Origin: JAFMJV01 sp963800275
GTDB lineage: Bacteria; Chloroflexota; Limnocylindria; Limnocylindrales; CSP1-4
Direction: 5' to 3'
Length of the DNA stretch: 64,000 bases
Assembly: GCA_963800275.1 (NCBI GenBank)
Contig: CAWDAI010000007.1
Coordinates: forward strand, 124,001 to 188,000
Below, in pieces: positions 34,081-42,261 of the stretch. The stretch's first letter is position 1. Each line of letters opens with the position of its first letter. The notes under the pieces were generated by a model that saw nothing but the letters and a program-made list of their open reading frames with translations, was not told the DNA's origin and did no database searches. The position numbers and the translations under genes are program-made.

Positions 34081-35466
34081 GTGGCCACGCTGACGCGAGC
34101 CGGGACCCGGCCCCCAAGCGTGGCCGTGCGTGTGCCTCGCGCCTGGCCGCTCCGGCCCGTCGACATCAAACTGGGCCTGGTCGCGATCGGCGCCCTGGTG
34201 AGCGGGATGTGGGTCGTTCACGGTGGCCTCGACGAGTTCGCCACGCCGGCCGGCATATTGACGGGTCTGGGGCAGCTGACGGCACTGATCGGCACCTACC
34301 TGGCGCTGGTGGGTGTGCTGCTCATGGCGCGGGTGCGATGGATCGACCACGTCGTCGGCAGCGACACACTCATCGCCTGGCACCGCTGGATCGGCTTCGG
34401 CATGATCAGCCTGATCCTGGCCCACGTGGTCCTGACCACGACGGGCTGGGCCATGACCTCCGGCTCGGGCGTCGTCTCGCAATTCCTCTCGCTCAACGAG
34501 ACCTGGGACATCCTCATCGCGACCGTGGGCACCGTGCTGCTCGTGTTCGTGGCTGTGACGTCGATCAAGGCCGCACGACGGCGCCTGGCGCACGAGACCT
34601 GGTTCGGTATCCATCTCTACGCCTATGTCGGCATCGCCCTCGCCTTCCTGCACCAGCTCACCATCGGTGCCGACTTCATCGGTGACCAGCTGGCGGTGTG
34701 GTTCTGGATCGGGCTCTACGTGGTCACCTTCGGCCTGCTGCTGTGGTATCGCGTACTGACCCCGATGCGCGTCTCCGCTCGGCACCGGCTGCGTGTGGCC
34801 TCGGTCGTGCCCGAGTCCCCGAGCACCGTCTCCATCTACCTCGTCGGCCGCGACCTCGACCAGCTTCCGGTCCACGCCGGCCAGTTCTTCCACGTCCGCT
34901 TCCTGCGTCGCGGCGGCTGGTGGCGCCCGCACCCCTTCTCCCTGTCGGCAGCACCCAACGGTCAGTACCTGCGCCTGACGATCAAGAACCTCGGCGACGA
35001 TACCCACCGGATGATGTCGATGCCGCCGGGCACCCCGGTCTTCATCGAGGGCCCCTACGGCGCCTTCACGCGGCACGTCATCAAGCACGACCAGGTCGTG
35101 ATGCTCGCCGGTGGCGTGGGCGTGACGCCGCTCCGCTCCATCCTGGAGGCCTTGCCGCCGGGCGGTCCCCGAGTCACGCTCCTCTATCGCGAAGGCGATC
35201 CGTCCGAGGTGCTCTTCCGCGAAGAGCTCCTGGCGCTGGCTGCACATCGCGGCGCGCGCGTCCACTTCCTGGTGGGCCACCGCGGCTCGAACGAGATGCC
35301 GGTCGACCCACTTTCCCCGCAGAATCTCTACGCGAGCGCCCCTGGCATCACCGAGGCGGACGTCCTCATCTGCGGCTCGCGCTCCTTCACCAGGCGGATC
35401 CTCGAGAGCCTGCGGGCGTTGCGCATCCCTGCCGACCAGATCCACGCTGAACGCTTCGGGTACTGA
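34081..35466 (+). CDS. Ferric-reductase-like transmembrane heme/flavin oxidoreductase
   Basis: This 461-residue protein (GTG start) has a six-segment ferric-reductase/NOX-like membrane domain at about 25-235, with probable heme histidines in AWHRWIGFG, LAHVVL, GIHLY and LHQL. A ferredoxin-reductase-like half follows: FAD motif HPFSLS near 281 and NAD motif LAGGVGVTPLRS near 341. It would move electrons from NAD(P)H via FAD and heme across the membrane. The next two genes supply an exported FMN protein and its flavin transferase, so the likely acceptor is that flavoprotein rather than free iron. Confidence 0.9.
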   Translation: MATLTRAGTRPPSVAVRVPRAWPLRPVDIKLGLVAIGALVSGMWVVHGGLDEFATPAGILTGLGQLTALIGTYLALVGVLLMARVRWIDHVVGSDTLIAWHRWIGFGMISLILAHVVLTTTGWAMTSGSGVVSQFLSLNETWDILIATVGTVLLVFVAVTSIKAARRRLAHETWFGIHLYAYVGIALAFLHQLTIGADFIGDQLAVWFWIGLYVVTFGLLLWYRVLTPMRVSARHRLRVASVVPESPSTVSIYLVGRDLDQLPVHAGQFFHVRFLRRGGWWRPHPFSLSAAPNGQYLRLTIKNLGDDTHRMMSMPPGTPVFIEGPYGAFTRHVIKHDQVVMLAGGVGVTPLRSILEALPPGGPRVTLLYREGDPSEVLFREELLALAAHRGARVHFLVGHRGSNEMPVDPLSPQNLYASAPGITEADVLICGSRSFTRRILESLRALRIPADQIHAERFGY

Positions 35467-35467
35467 C

Positions 35468-36346
35468 ATGAGCAAGGCATACCGAGAACCGTCCCGCCTG
35501 CCGGTCCGCGGCACCATCGCCACGGTCGGGACCGTCGGCGCCGTGGCCCTGTTGCTCTCCTTCCGGGGCGGCCCGCTGGCTCCCTCGGAATCGGTCCTCG
35601 CGGCCGTCGAGCCCAGGGCCAGCCAGGTGCCCGAGCCCACCGCCACCAGCGGGACGAGCAGTGCCGAGGCCACGGTGAGCCCGGTGTCGATCACCGGCGA
35701 CACCTACACCACGCCCTACGGCGATGTCCAGGTCGAGGTCACGCTCGACGGCGGGGACATCACCGAGGTGGTCGCCCTGACCCTGCCGGCCGAGGACCGC
35801 CAGTCGCGGCGCATCAGCCAGTACGTCGAGCCGATCCTGAGCGAGGAAGCCGTCTCTGGTGACAGCGCCGACGTCTCGGTCATCTCTGGCGCGACCTTCA
35901 CCAGCAAGGCCTACGCAGCCTCCCTCCAGTCGGCCCTTGACGGCGCCACCACCGTCGACGGCTCGGCGACTGCAAACAGTGACGCAGCAGCCACGACGAC
36001 CGGTCCAGCGACGGCGAGCGATGCCGGCGACGGCAGCAGCAGGACCCCGACCGACACGACCGCGGCCGCCGCGCCCGTCACGGTCACAGGCCAGGCCGTC
36101 CGCTTCCGCTTCGGCACGGTCCAGGTCGCCGCGACCGTCGAGGGCAACGACATCGTCGATGTGCAGGCCGTTCGGCTGCCCAACGGCGATCGCCACTCGG
36201 CCCAGATCAGTGACTATGTCGAGCCCATCCTGCGCGACGAGGCCATCAGCGCGGACAACGCCCGGATCAGCGTCATCTCCGGCGCCACCTACACCAGCCG
36301 GGCCTACGCGGCGTCGCTGCAGTCCGCGCTGGACCAGCTCGGCTGA
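35468..36346 (+). CDS. Exported protein with two FMN-binding (flavinylation) domains
   Basis: This 292-residue protein has an N-terminal membrane anchor or signal segment (about 15-32), then two FMN_bind domains at about 72-160 and 203-292. Each ends in the flavinylation motif SGAT-x-T: SGATFT with acceptor T145, and SGATYT with acceptor T276. A low-complexity Thr/Ala linker joins them. FMN would be attached by phosphoester bond to each Thr by ApbE, encoded directly downstream (1-bp overlap). Two flavins in series suggest an electron wire on the outer face of the membrane. Confidence 0.9.
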   Translation: MSKAYREPSRLPVRGTIATVGTVGAVALLLSFRGGPLAPSESVLAAVEPRASQVPEPTATSGTSSAEATVSPVSITGDTYTTPYGDVQVEVTLDGGDITEVVALTLPAEDRQSRRISQYVEPILSEEAVSGDSADVSVISGATFTSKAYAASLQSALDGATTVDGSATANSDAAATTTGPATASDAGDGSSRTPTDTTAAAAPVTVTGQAVRFRFGTVQVAATVEGNDIVDVQAVRLPNGDRHSAQISDYVEPILRDEAISADNARISVISGATYTSRAYAASLQSALDQLG

Positions 36347-37155
36347 TGGCTGCCCTGACGATGGTCGAGCCATCCGCGCAGGCCCGGATCGCCACGCGCG
36401 ATCCGGCCCATCGCCGGGCCGAGCGCGTCATGGGCACCGTCATCAGCCTGTACCTCCCGGAGGGCGGTGCTGACGGTGTGGACGCTGACGCCGCGTTCGC
36501 CTGGTTCGGTGAAGTGGACCGCCGCTTCAGTCCCTACCAGCCGGAGAGCGAGGTCAGCCGCTTCATGCGCGGCGAGGTGGCGCAGGCCGACGTCTCGGCC
36601 GACCTGGCCGAGGTGCTGGAGATCGCCGATGCGGTGCAGGTGCTCAGTGGCGGGGCCTTCGACATCCGGGGCCATCGCGAGGACGGCGCACCCGACCCCA
36701 CGGGCGTGGTCAAGGGCTGGTCCGTGGACCGGGCCGGCGAGATCCTCGCTGCAGCCGGTCACGAACGTTTCTTCATCGCCGCCGGCGGTGACGTGCTGGT
36801 TCGTGGTGGCGAGGCCCCGGGCGTGCCCTGGCGCATCGGCGTGGCCCACCCGTTCGAGCGCGAGGCGGTGGCCCTCACGCTGGCCGCGACCGACCTGGCC
36901 GTGGCCACCTCCGGCACGACCGAGCGCGGCCACCACATCCGCGACGGGCGCACCGGCGATATCGCCGATGAGCTGCTGACGGTGACGGTGGCGGGACCGA
37001 ACCTGACCCGCGCCGACGCCTATGCCACGGCTGCCTTCGTCATGGGGCTGGAGGGTCTCCGGTGGGTGGAGGCGCTCCCGGGGTACACCGCAGCCGGCAT
37101 CACGCACGATGCCCGCCTCATCAGCACGCGAGGCTTGAGCCGCTACCGCGCCTGA
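36346..37155 (+). CDS. apbE: FAD:protein FMN transferase
   Basis: This 269-residue protein matches ApbE: MGTVISLYLP near the start, the Mg2+/FAD-site region VVKGWSVDRAGEIL near 120-134, and AAGGDVLVRGG near 146. It transfers FMN from FAD to Thr in SGAxT-type motifs of exported proteins. No signal peptide is apparent at this start (MAALTMVEPS), so either modification occurs before export or the true start is different. It shares one base with the flavoprotein gene, giving a self-contained three-gene electron-transfer unit. Confidence 0.92.
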   Translation: MAALTMVEPSAQARIATRDPAHRRAERVMGTVISLYLPEGGADGVDADAAFAWFGEVDRRFSPYQPESEVSRFMRGEVAQADVSADLAEVLEIADAVQVLSGGAFDIRGHREDGAPDPTGVVKGWSVDRAGEILAAAGHERFFIAAGGDVLVRGGEAPGVPWRIGVAHPFEREAVALTLAATDLAVATSGTTERGHHIRDGRTGDIADELLTVTVAGPNLTRADAYATAAFVMGLEGLRWVEALPGYTAAGITHDARLISTRGLSRYRA

Positions 37156-37166
37156 TGCTCTCCCCG

Positions 37167-37865
37167 CTACCGCGTCGGTCGGGCCAGGGCATCGACCGCC
37201 CTGGCCCAGGCCTCCGGCAAGGCCACACCCGGTCTCGACATCAGGCGCAGGAACAGCTCGGAGGCCGTCCCTTCCACGACCTCGCTCGCTGGACCCCATC
37301 CGTAGCGCCAGCGCCGATCAAGGTCGGTCGCGTGCAGCCCCAGGGTGGGCAGGTCACCCAGGCGTGGCAGGTAGAGCGCGCTGAACTCGTCGAGCCCGTG
37401 TGTGGCCACGATCTCAAGCAAGGGGGCAGGCTCGTCGACCGCATCCTCCGCGTCCCAGCGATGTACGCCGGTCTCGATCACCATGCGCGGACCCCAGAAG
37501 GCGAGGCGCCGATCGGATACGAGCGTCCAGACCTCCGCCTCGGGATCGGCCGCAGCGAGCGCCTCCAGCAGGCGCCCCAGCTGGGCCTCGGCCCATTCGA
37601 CGGGGTCGACTCCGGGATCCGGATCGGGCGTCGGGACGCGCTCGGGCGGCAGCGAGCGACAGACCTCCGCGGTCCGGCCGTGGACGCCGCCGAGGTGAAC
37701 GGCCAGGTCGACCAGCGTCCACGTCGGGTACTGCCGCGTGTGGGCGCTCGGCTCGGCGCGCGCGAGCTCGATGATGCGCCGTCCCTCGCGCTCGATGGCT
37801 GCGAGATCCCCGAATCGATCATGGTCGCGAGTGTAGGCGGTCGCCCGCTCGCCGAGGGAGAGCAT
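37167..37865 (-). CDS. Maleylpyruvate isomerase family (MDMPI/DinB-like) protein
   Basis: From ATG 37865 this is a 232-residue protein of the mycothiol-dependent maleylpyruvate isomerase family. YPTWTLVDLAVHLGGVHG near residues 46-63 carries the metal-binding His, and WGPRMVIETGVHRWDAEDA near 125-143 carries further ligands typical of the DinB-like four-helix bundle. Members are common in Actinobacteria and some Chloroflexota and use mycothiol or bacillithiol, or have unknown substrates. It is convergent with apbE and divergent from the aminotransferase. A far-upstream start would run antisense through the aminotransferase and is rejected. Confidence 0.82.
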   Translation of the reverse strand: MLSLGERATAYTRDHDRFGDLAAIEREGRRIIELARAEPSAHTRQYPTWTLVDLAVHLGGVHGRTAEVCRSLPPERVPTPDPDPGVDPVEWAEAQLGRLLEALAAADPEAEVWTLVSDRRLAFWGPRMVIETGVHRWDAEDAVDEPAPLLEIVATHGLDEFSALYLPRLGDLPTLGLHATDLDRRWRYGWGPASEVVEGTASELFLRLMSRPGVALPEAWARAVDALARPTR

Positions 37866-37922
37866 GGGTGGCTCGGCGGCCCGTAGACTGACCCGACAGC
37901 AGTCGATAGCCAGGAGCCGGTC

Positions 37923-39053
37923 ATGCGAGCCTTCCAGCCGTTCGCGATGGAACAGATGATGTCGGAGTGGGAGAACGTGGTCGACGTCAACCTCTCCGAG
38001 AGCGGTGTCCACCCCATGACCGTGGGCGAGCTGCTGGCCATGGACGGGCGCGAGATGAACGACCTGGCGGACGTCGGCATGTCCTACCCGCAGGCCAACG
38101 GCAGCGTCGAGCTGCGCGAGGCCATCGCAGCGCTCTATCCGGGCGCCAGCGCCGACCAGGTGCTCGTGACCGTCGGCGCAGCGGAGGCCAACTTCCTCGC
38201 CGTGGCCACCTTCCTCGAGCCCGGCGACGAGGTCGTGCTGGTACTGCCCAACTACATGCAGATCTGGGGCCTCGCGCACAACCGGGGCTGTCGGGTCAAG
38301 GAGGTCCACCTCGATGTCGAGCGCGACTGGTCGCTCGACCCCGATGCTCTCGACGCGGCCGTGGGGCCGGACACGAAGATGATCGTGGTGGTCAATCCCA
38401 ACAACCCGACTGGCCGCATCATGAGCGGCGCCGAGATGGAGGCGGTGACCGCCGCGGCTGAGCGGGTCGGGGCCTGGCTCCTCGCCGATGAGGTCTATCG
38501 CGGTGCCGAGCGCGAGCGTGCCGAGGAGACCCCGTCCTTCTTCGGCCGCTACGACAAGGTGCTCGCGCAGGGCTCCATGAGCAAGGCCTATGGCCTGCCC
38601 GGCCTGCGCGTGGGCTGGACCGTCGGCCCGGCCGATGCGGTGCGCGCCATGTGGCGACGCCACGAGTACACGACGATCGCGCTGTCGATGCTCTCCGACC
38701 ACCTCACACGCACCGCGCTCTCGCCGGCAGTGCGCCCGCGGATCCTGGCCCGCACCCGGCTCCTCTTGAGAGATGGCTACGGGCTCTTGGCGGAATGGCT
38801 CGCCGAGCAGGACGGTGTGTTCACCGGCGCGCCCCCCGACGCGGCCGCGATCACCTTCCTCAAGTACGACCTGCCCATCGGCTCCAGCGCATGGATGGAG
38901 CGGCTGCGGGACGAGTCAGGCGTGCTCATCGTCCCCGGTGACCACTTCGGCCTGGACCGCCACCTCCGTCTCTCCTTCGCCCTGCCCCGGGCAGAGCTGC
39001 TCGACGGGCTGTCTCGCATCAGCGACTCGGTGCGGCAGCTGCGGCGAGGGTGA
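37923..39053 (+). CDS. PLP-dependent aminotransferase, class I/II
   Basis: This 376-residue fold-type I enzyme has the PLP lysine in GSMSKAYGLPGLRVGW near residue 222, the NPNNPTG motif near 159, and the LADEVYRG Asp/Tyr region near 188. It resembles the capreomycidine-synthase-like and general aspartate-type transaminases. It is followed 7 bp later by a serine/threonine-dehydratase-like gene, suggesting a shared amino-acid catabolic role. The amino donor is unknown. Confidence 0.92.
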   Translation: MRAFQPFAMEQMMSEWENVVDVNLSESGVHPMTVGELLAMDGREMNDLADVGMSYPQANGSVELREAIAALYPGASADQVLVTVGAAEANFLAVATFLEPGDEVVLVLPNYMQIWGLAHNRGCRVKEVHLDVERDWSLDPDALDAAVGPDTKMIVVVNPNNPTGRIMSGAEMEAVTAAAERVGAWLLADEVYRGAERERAEETPSFFGRYDKVLAQGSMSKAYGLPGLRVGWTVGPADAVRAMWRRHEYTTIALSMLSDHLTRTALSPAVRPRILARTRLLLRDGYGLLAEWLAEQDGVFTGAPPDAAAITFLKYDLPIGSSAWMERLRDESGVLIVPGDHFGLDRHLRLSFALPRAELLDGLSRISDSVRQLRRG

Positions 39054-39060
39054 GCGGCCG

Positions 39061-40038
39061 ATGAGCGGCCCGGACCCGTGGTTCGACGTCGCCGCTGAGG
39101 TCCGCGCGGCGGAGACCCGGGCGCGGCCGTACCTCCTCACCACGCCGGTGGTGCCGTCGACCGGCCTGAGCGCGGCTGGCGGCTCGGCGGCGGTGCTCAA
39201 GTGCGAGAACCTCCAGCGCACCGGCTCCTTCAAGGCCCGCGGGGCGGTGAACAAGGTGCTCTCGCTGACCGATGACCAGCTCGGGCGCGGGATCATCACG
39301 GCCTCGACGGGCAACCACGGTGCGGCCGTGGCCTACGCTGGCGGCATCGTGGGGGTCGCGCCGCTGGTCTTCGTACCGCGAGGAGCGAACCCCTCCAAGC
39401 TGGCGACCATCGAGCGGCTGGGTGGGCGCATCCGCGTCGAGGGCACCGACAGCGTGGAAAGCGAGCTTGCTGCCCGACGGTATGCCGATGAGGAGGAGCT
39501 GACCTTCATCTCCCCCTACAACGATCGAGCGGTCATCGCCGGGCAGGGCACCCTGGGGCTGGAGCTGTTGGACCAGGTCGATGGCTTGGGCGCCGTCTTC
39601 GTGGCCGTGGGTGGAGGCGGTCTGGCCAGCGGCGTGGCGGCCATCATCAAAGCGGTCGCACCGGCGGTGCGGGTCGTGGGCTGTTCCCCGGCGGCCTCCG
39701 CTGTGATGTATCACTCGCTGCGAGCGGGGCGTGTCCTGGAGCTGCCCTCGGAACCCACCTTGAGCGACGGCACGGCCGGCGGCGTCGAGCCTGGCGCCAT
39801 CACCTTCGACGTCCTTGCCGCCACGCTCGATGACTTCGTGACCGTGGAAGAGGACGACATCCGGGGCGCCTTCCTCGACCTCATCGAGCTGGAGGGCCTG
39901 CTGGTCGAAGGCTCGGCGGCCATGGCCTATGCCGCCGCGCGAGCGTATCCGGGGCGATCGGCGGGAAGCACGGCGGTGGTGCTCTGTGGCGGCAACGTGG
40001 GGGTGGAGCGACTGCGCGCGATCCTCGATGGTGCGTAG
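39061..40038 (+). CDS. Threonine/serine dehydratase-like PLP enzyme
   Basis: This 325-residue fold-type II enzyme has the PLP lysine in LQRTGSFKARGA near residue 58, TASTGNHGAAVA near 80, and the glycine-rich phosphate-binding loop VGGGGLASGVA near 182. It lacks the C-terminal ACT domain of biosynthetic IlvA, so it resembles catabolic threonine ammonia-lyases, serine racemases or the hydroxyectoine-locus EutB type. It probably deaminates a hydroxy amino acid to a 2-oxo acid and ammonia. It is paired with the upstream aminotransferase. Confidence 0.9.
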   Translation: MSGPDPWFDVAAEVRAAETRARPYLLTTPVVPSTGLSAAGGSAAVLKCENLQRTGSFKARGAVNKVLSLTDDQLGRGIITASTGNHGAAVAYAGGIVGVAPLVFVPRGANPSKLATIERLGGRIRVEGTDSVESELAARRYADEEELTFISPYNDRAVIAGQGTLGLELLDQVDGLGAVFVAVGGGGLASGVAAIIKAVAPAVRVVGCSPAASAVMYHSLRAGRVLELPSEPTLSDGTAGGVEPGAITFDVLAATLDDFVTVEEDDIRGAFLDLIELEGLLVEGSAAMAYAAARAYPGRSAGSTAVVLCGGNVGVERLRAILDGA

Positions 40039-40046
40039 AGCACGGA

Positions 40047-40088
40047 AGTAGGCGGCCGAGGGAGAGGGAGCGACCCCGGCCGCCTACT
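40047..40088. terminator. Bidirectional terminator hairpin
   Basis: An 11-bp perfect inverted repeat (40047-40057 and 40078-40088) with a 20-nt loop lies between the convergent dehydratase and hypothetical genes. It can fold in either transcript and likely ends both. Confidence 0.65.
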
Positions 40089-40105
40089 GATGTGGTGCTG
40101 GCTGC

Positions 40106-40588
40106 CTAGCCCGGCTGCCAGGTGGGATCCGCTTCGACCTCCCTCGTATGGTCCGCGAGCACGCTCTCCACGACCCTGAGCTCGACGCCGTCGCGGGGCA
40201 CCACGTGCCGCTGTGCCGCGACCAGCGAGATGTCCGGGAACAGCGCCAGGAGCTGGTGGGCAGCGGTCGGCTCCAGGCGGAACTCGGTCACCGGGATGCG
40301 CTGGTCGTGCTGTGCGGAGACGCCCTGCCAATCGCCGGCCTCTCGCAGCCGGTCGAGCTCCACCGCGAAGATGCCCGCGTGCAGGCCTCGCCCGTAGGAG
40401 AGGCGCACGTCGACGCCACACACACGCCAGTGCTCGGGATCGATGCCGGCGAGTGCATAGAGGCGATCGAGGTCACCGGTCTCCTCGATCTCGAAGTCGC
40501 CGACCCATGCCGGTTGGCTGCCCGATCGCGTCGAGCGGTCGCGCGGCGCGCTCGTGGCGGGAATGTGGTCGCCCTGCTCATCCTGCAT
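40106..40588 (-). CDS. Hypothetical protein
   Basis: This 160-residue acidic protein has no signal peptide or membrane segment and no family I recognise. It contains a fairly conserved-looking core (DFEIEETGDLDRLYALAGIDPEHWRV near 30-57, then EFRLEPTAAHQLLALFPD). It is convergent with the dehydratase and ends at a shared hairpin. The start is the only long-frame ATG and no better start is seen. Confidence 0.6.
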   Translation of the reverse strand: MQDEQGDHIPATSAPRDRSTRSGSQPAWVGDFEIEETGDLDRLYALAGIDPEHWRVCGVDVRLSYGRGLHAGIFAVELDRLREAGDWQGVSAQHDQRIPVTEFRLEPTAAHQLLALFPDISLVAAQRHVVPRDGVELRVVESVLADHTREVEADPTWQPG

Positions 40589-40718
40589 ATCCCGAGGCTA
40601 TGACCGGGGGCGCCAAGCGGGTACAACGCGCAGCAGTGCGCGCCTTGCATCCACCTTGCAGGCGCGGCTCGGGGGGATCCGGCTTTCCCGGGCGCACGTC
40701 GGACCCTATCCTTGGGCC

Positions 40719-41975
40719 ATGCAAGCCATCCCAGCTGTCCTGCTCGAGATCCTCCGCTCACGCCTGTGGTTCGTGCCGGGACTGGCGGCGATCGTGGCTG
40801 CCGTGGCGGCGATCGTGGTCTTGCTGGTGGAGCCGGATTCCACGCCCGACTCGGGCTGGTTCTCCATCGATGCCACCAGCGCGAGGTCGGTGCTCTCGGC
40901 CATCTCGGGGGCCATGATCAGCTTCACCGCACTCGTCTTCAGCATCACCATGCTCGTGCTTCAGCAGGCCTCCTCCCAGCTGTCGCCGCGGGTCATGCGC
41001 ACCTTCCTGCGGGACCGCCTCAGCCAGTCGGTGCTGGGTCTGTTCGTGGCCGCCTTCGTCTTCGCCCTGCTCATCCTCCTCGGCATCGGGCCGGACTCGG
41101 CATCCTGGTTGGGTGTGGGCATCGCGCTCGTGCTGGTCATGGCAGCGGTCCTCGCTTTCGTGGCCTACATCGATCACATGGGCCACTCGATCCGCCCGAC
41201 GAGCGTGATCCGGGCCATCGGTGACGAGACCCGTGCCGCCATCGATCGTAACTATCCTGCCGATGCCGAAGCCGAAGCCGAAGCCGACGCCGAAGCCGAT
41301 GGAGCGCCCTCCGTGGACGACCCCCTCGCGGCCGACGTGGATGCCGCTGACCAGGACGTGCAGCTCACCGCCTGGACCGGCCACTCGGGCTATGTCCAGG
41401 CCCTCGACGAGGGCGGGCTGCTGCAGGTCGCAGAGCGAGTGGGACGACCGATCCGCTTGACCATGGGAGTGGGCGACTATCTGGTGCAGGGCGCGCCCTT
41501 CCTGATCTTGCCCGAGGGGGTCGATGTGGGGCTCGACGACGAGGAACGGGATGTCGCCGGCCTGGCCCGTACCGGGAATGAGCGCACCATGAGCCAGGAC
41601 CCCGAGTTCGGCTTCAGCCAGCTGACCGACATCGCCCTGCGCGCGCTCTCGCCCAGCCTCAACGACCCCACCACCGCGGTGCAGGTGATCGACCAGCTCC
41701 ACGACCTGCTGCGGGTCCTGCTCGACCGGGTCATCCCGTCGCCACGGGTGCTGCGGTCGGACGACGGCGCCAGCGTGTTGGTGCCGGCCCCTGACTGGGA
41801 CGCCTACATTCGAGCATCAGTCGACCAGGTCGCGCGAGCCGGCCATGGCCACCCGGTCATCGCCGAGCGCCTGCGCCTCATGCTCGAGGACCTCGAGCGG
41901 GACTGCCCAGCCGAGCGCCGGCCGGCGATCCGCCGGGCGCTGGCCACGACCGAGGCGACCGCGCCACCCGCATAG
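40719..41975 (+). CDS. DUF2254-family membrane protein
   Basis: From ATG 40719 this 418-residue protein has four membrane segments in its first half (about 16-38, 62-84, 103-123 and 129-152), then a cytoplasmic domain with the family signature SQDPEFGFSQLTDIALRALSPSLNDPTTA near residues 287-315. A short acidic Ala-Glu/Ala-Asp repeat (about residues 180-191) links the halves, encoded by a near-perfect GCCGAAGCC repeat. DUF2254 proteins are of unknown function. An upstream in-frame start is rejected because this one is followed at once by a hydrophobic segment. Confidence 0.88.
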   Translation: MQAIPAVLLEILRSRLWFVPGLAAIVAAVAAIVVLLVEPDSTPDSGWFSIDATSARSVLSAISGAMISFTALVFSITMLVLQQASSQLSPRVMRTFLRDRLSQSVLGLFVAAFVFALLILLGIGPDSASWLGVGIALVLVMAAVLAFVAYIDHMGHSIRPTSVIRAIGDETRAAIDRNYPADAEAEAEADAEADGAPSVDDPLAADVDAADQDVQLTAWTGHSGYVQALDEGGLLQVAERVGRPIRLTMGVGDYLVQGAPFLILPEGVDVGLDDEERDVAGLARTGNERTMSQDPEFGFSQLTDIALRALSPSLNDPTTAVQVIDQLHDLLRVLLDRVIPSPRVLRSDDGASVLVPAPDWDAYIRASVDQVARAGHGHPVIAERLRLMLEDLERDCPAERRPAIRRALATTEATAPPA

Positions 41976-42261
41976 CAGCCGCGGCCGGGCTCGAGGCCTG
42001 GCGCCATCCGAGCGCTTGTCACGAAGTTGCATCACTCCCGTGAGGCTCGATAGCACATCTGTCCGGGCTGGCGGCCGACCATGTACGTGCTGCCTGACCA
42101 ACGACTTTCGGTTCGCGGAGCGGTCCCCGGGCGGACGGCCGCCGGAACCGTGCCCGTCCCCCCTCCCTTGGGGGACATCCACTTGCGGTCCTGGGTCTCG
42201 CGGACCGGCAGTCGCCGGCTCTGCGGACCCGGGGCCGTCCCTGTCCTTCTCCCGCTCGCTG
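41976..42261. other. Intergenic region between convergent genes
   Basis: This 286-bp gap lies between the DUF2254 and nhaA stop codons. It contains a 7-bp hairpin (42156-42162 with 42170-42176, 7-nt loop) that may serve as terminator. I see no ORF, RNA gene or other structure of note. Confidence 0.45.

Noticed and set aside
37167..38702. 511-residue minus-strand reading for the maleylpyruvate isomerase region
   Set aside because: The first 280 residues are antisense to the aminotransferase gene and lack family features. Only the part from 37865 matches the family.
41256..41300. GCCGAAGCC tandem repeat as a CRISPR or mobile repeat
   Set aside because: It is an in-frame codon repeat giving an Ala-Glu/Ala-Asp linker inside the DUF2254 protein.
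42156..42176. Short GC hairpin in the DUF2254-nhaA gap as an RNA gene
   Set aside because: It is a 7-bp stem without further conserved structure; a simple terminator is enough to explain it.
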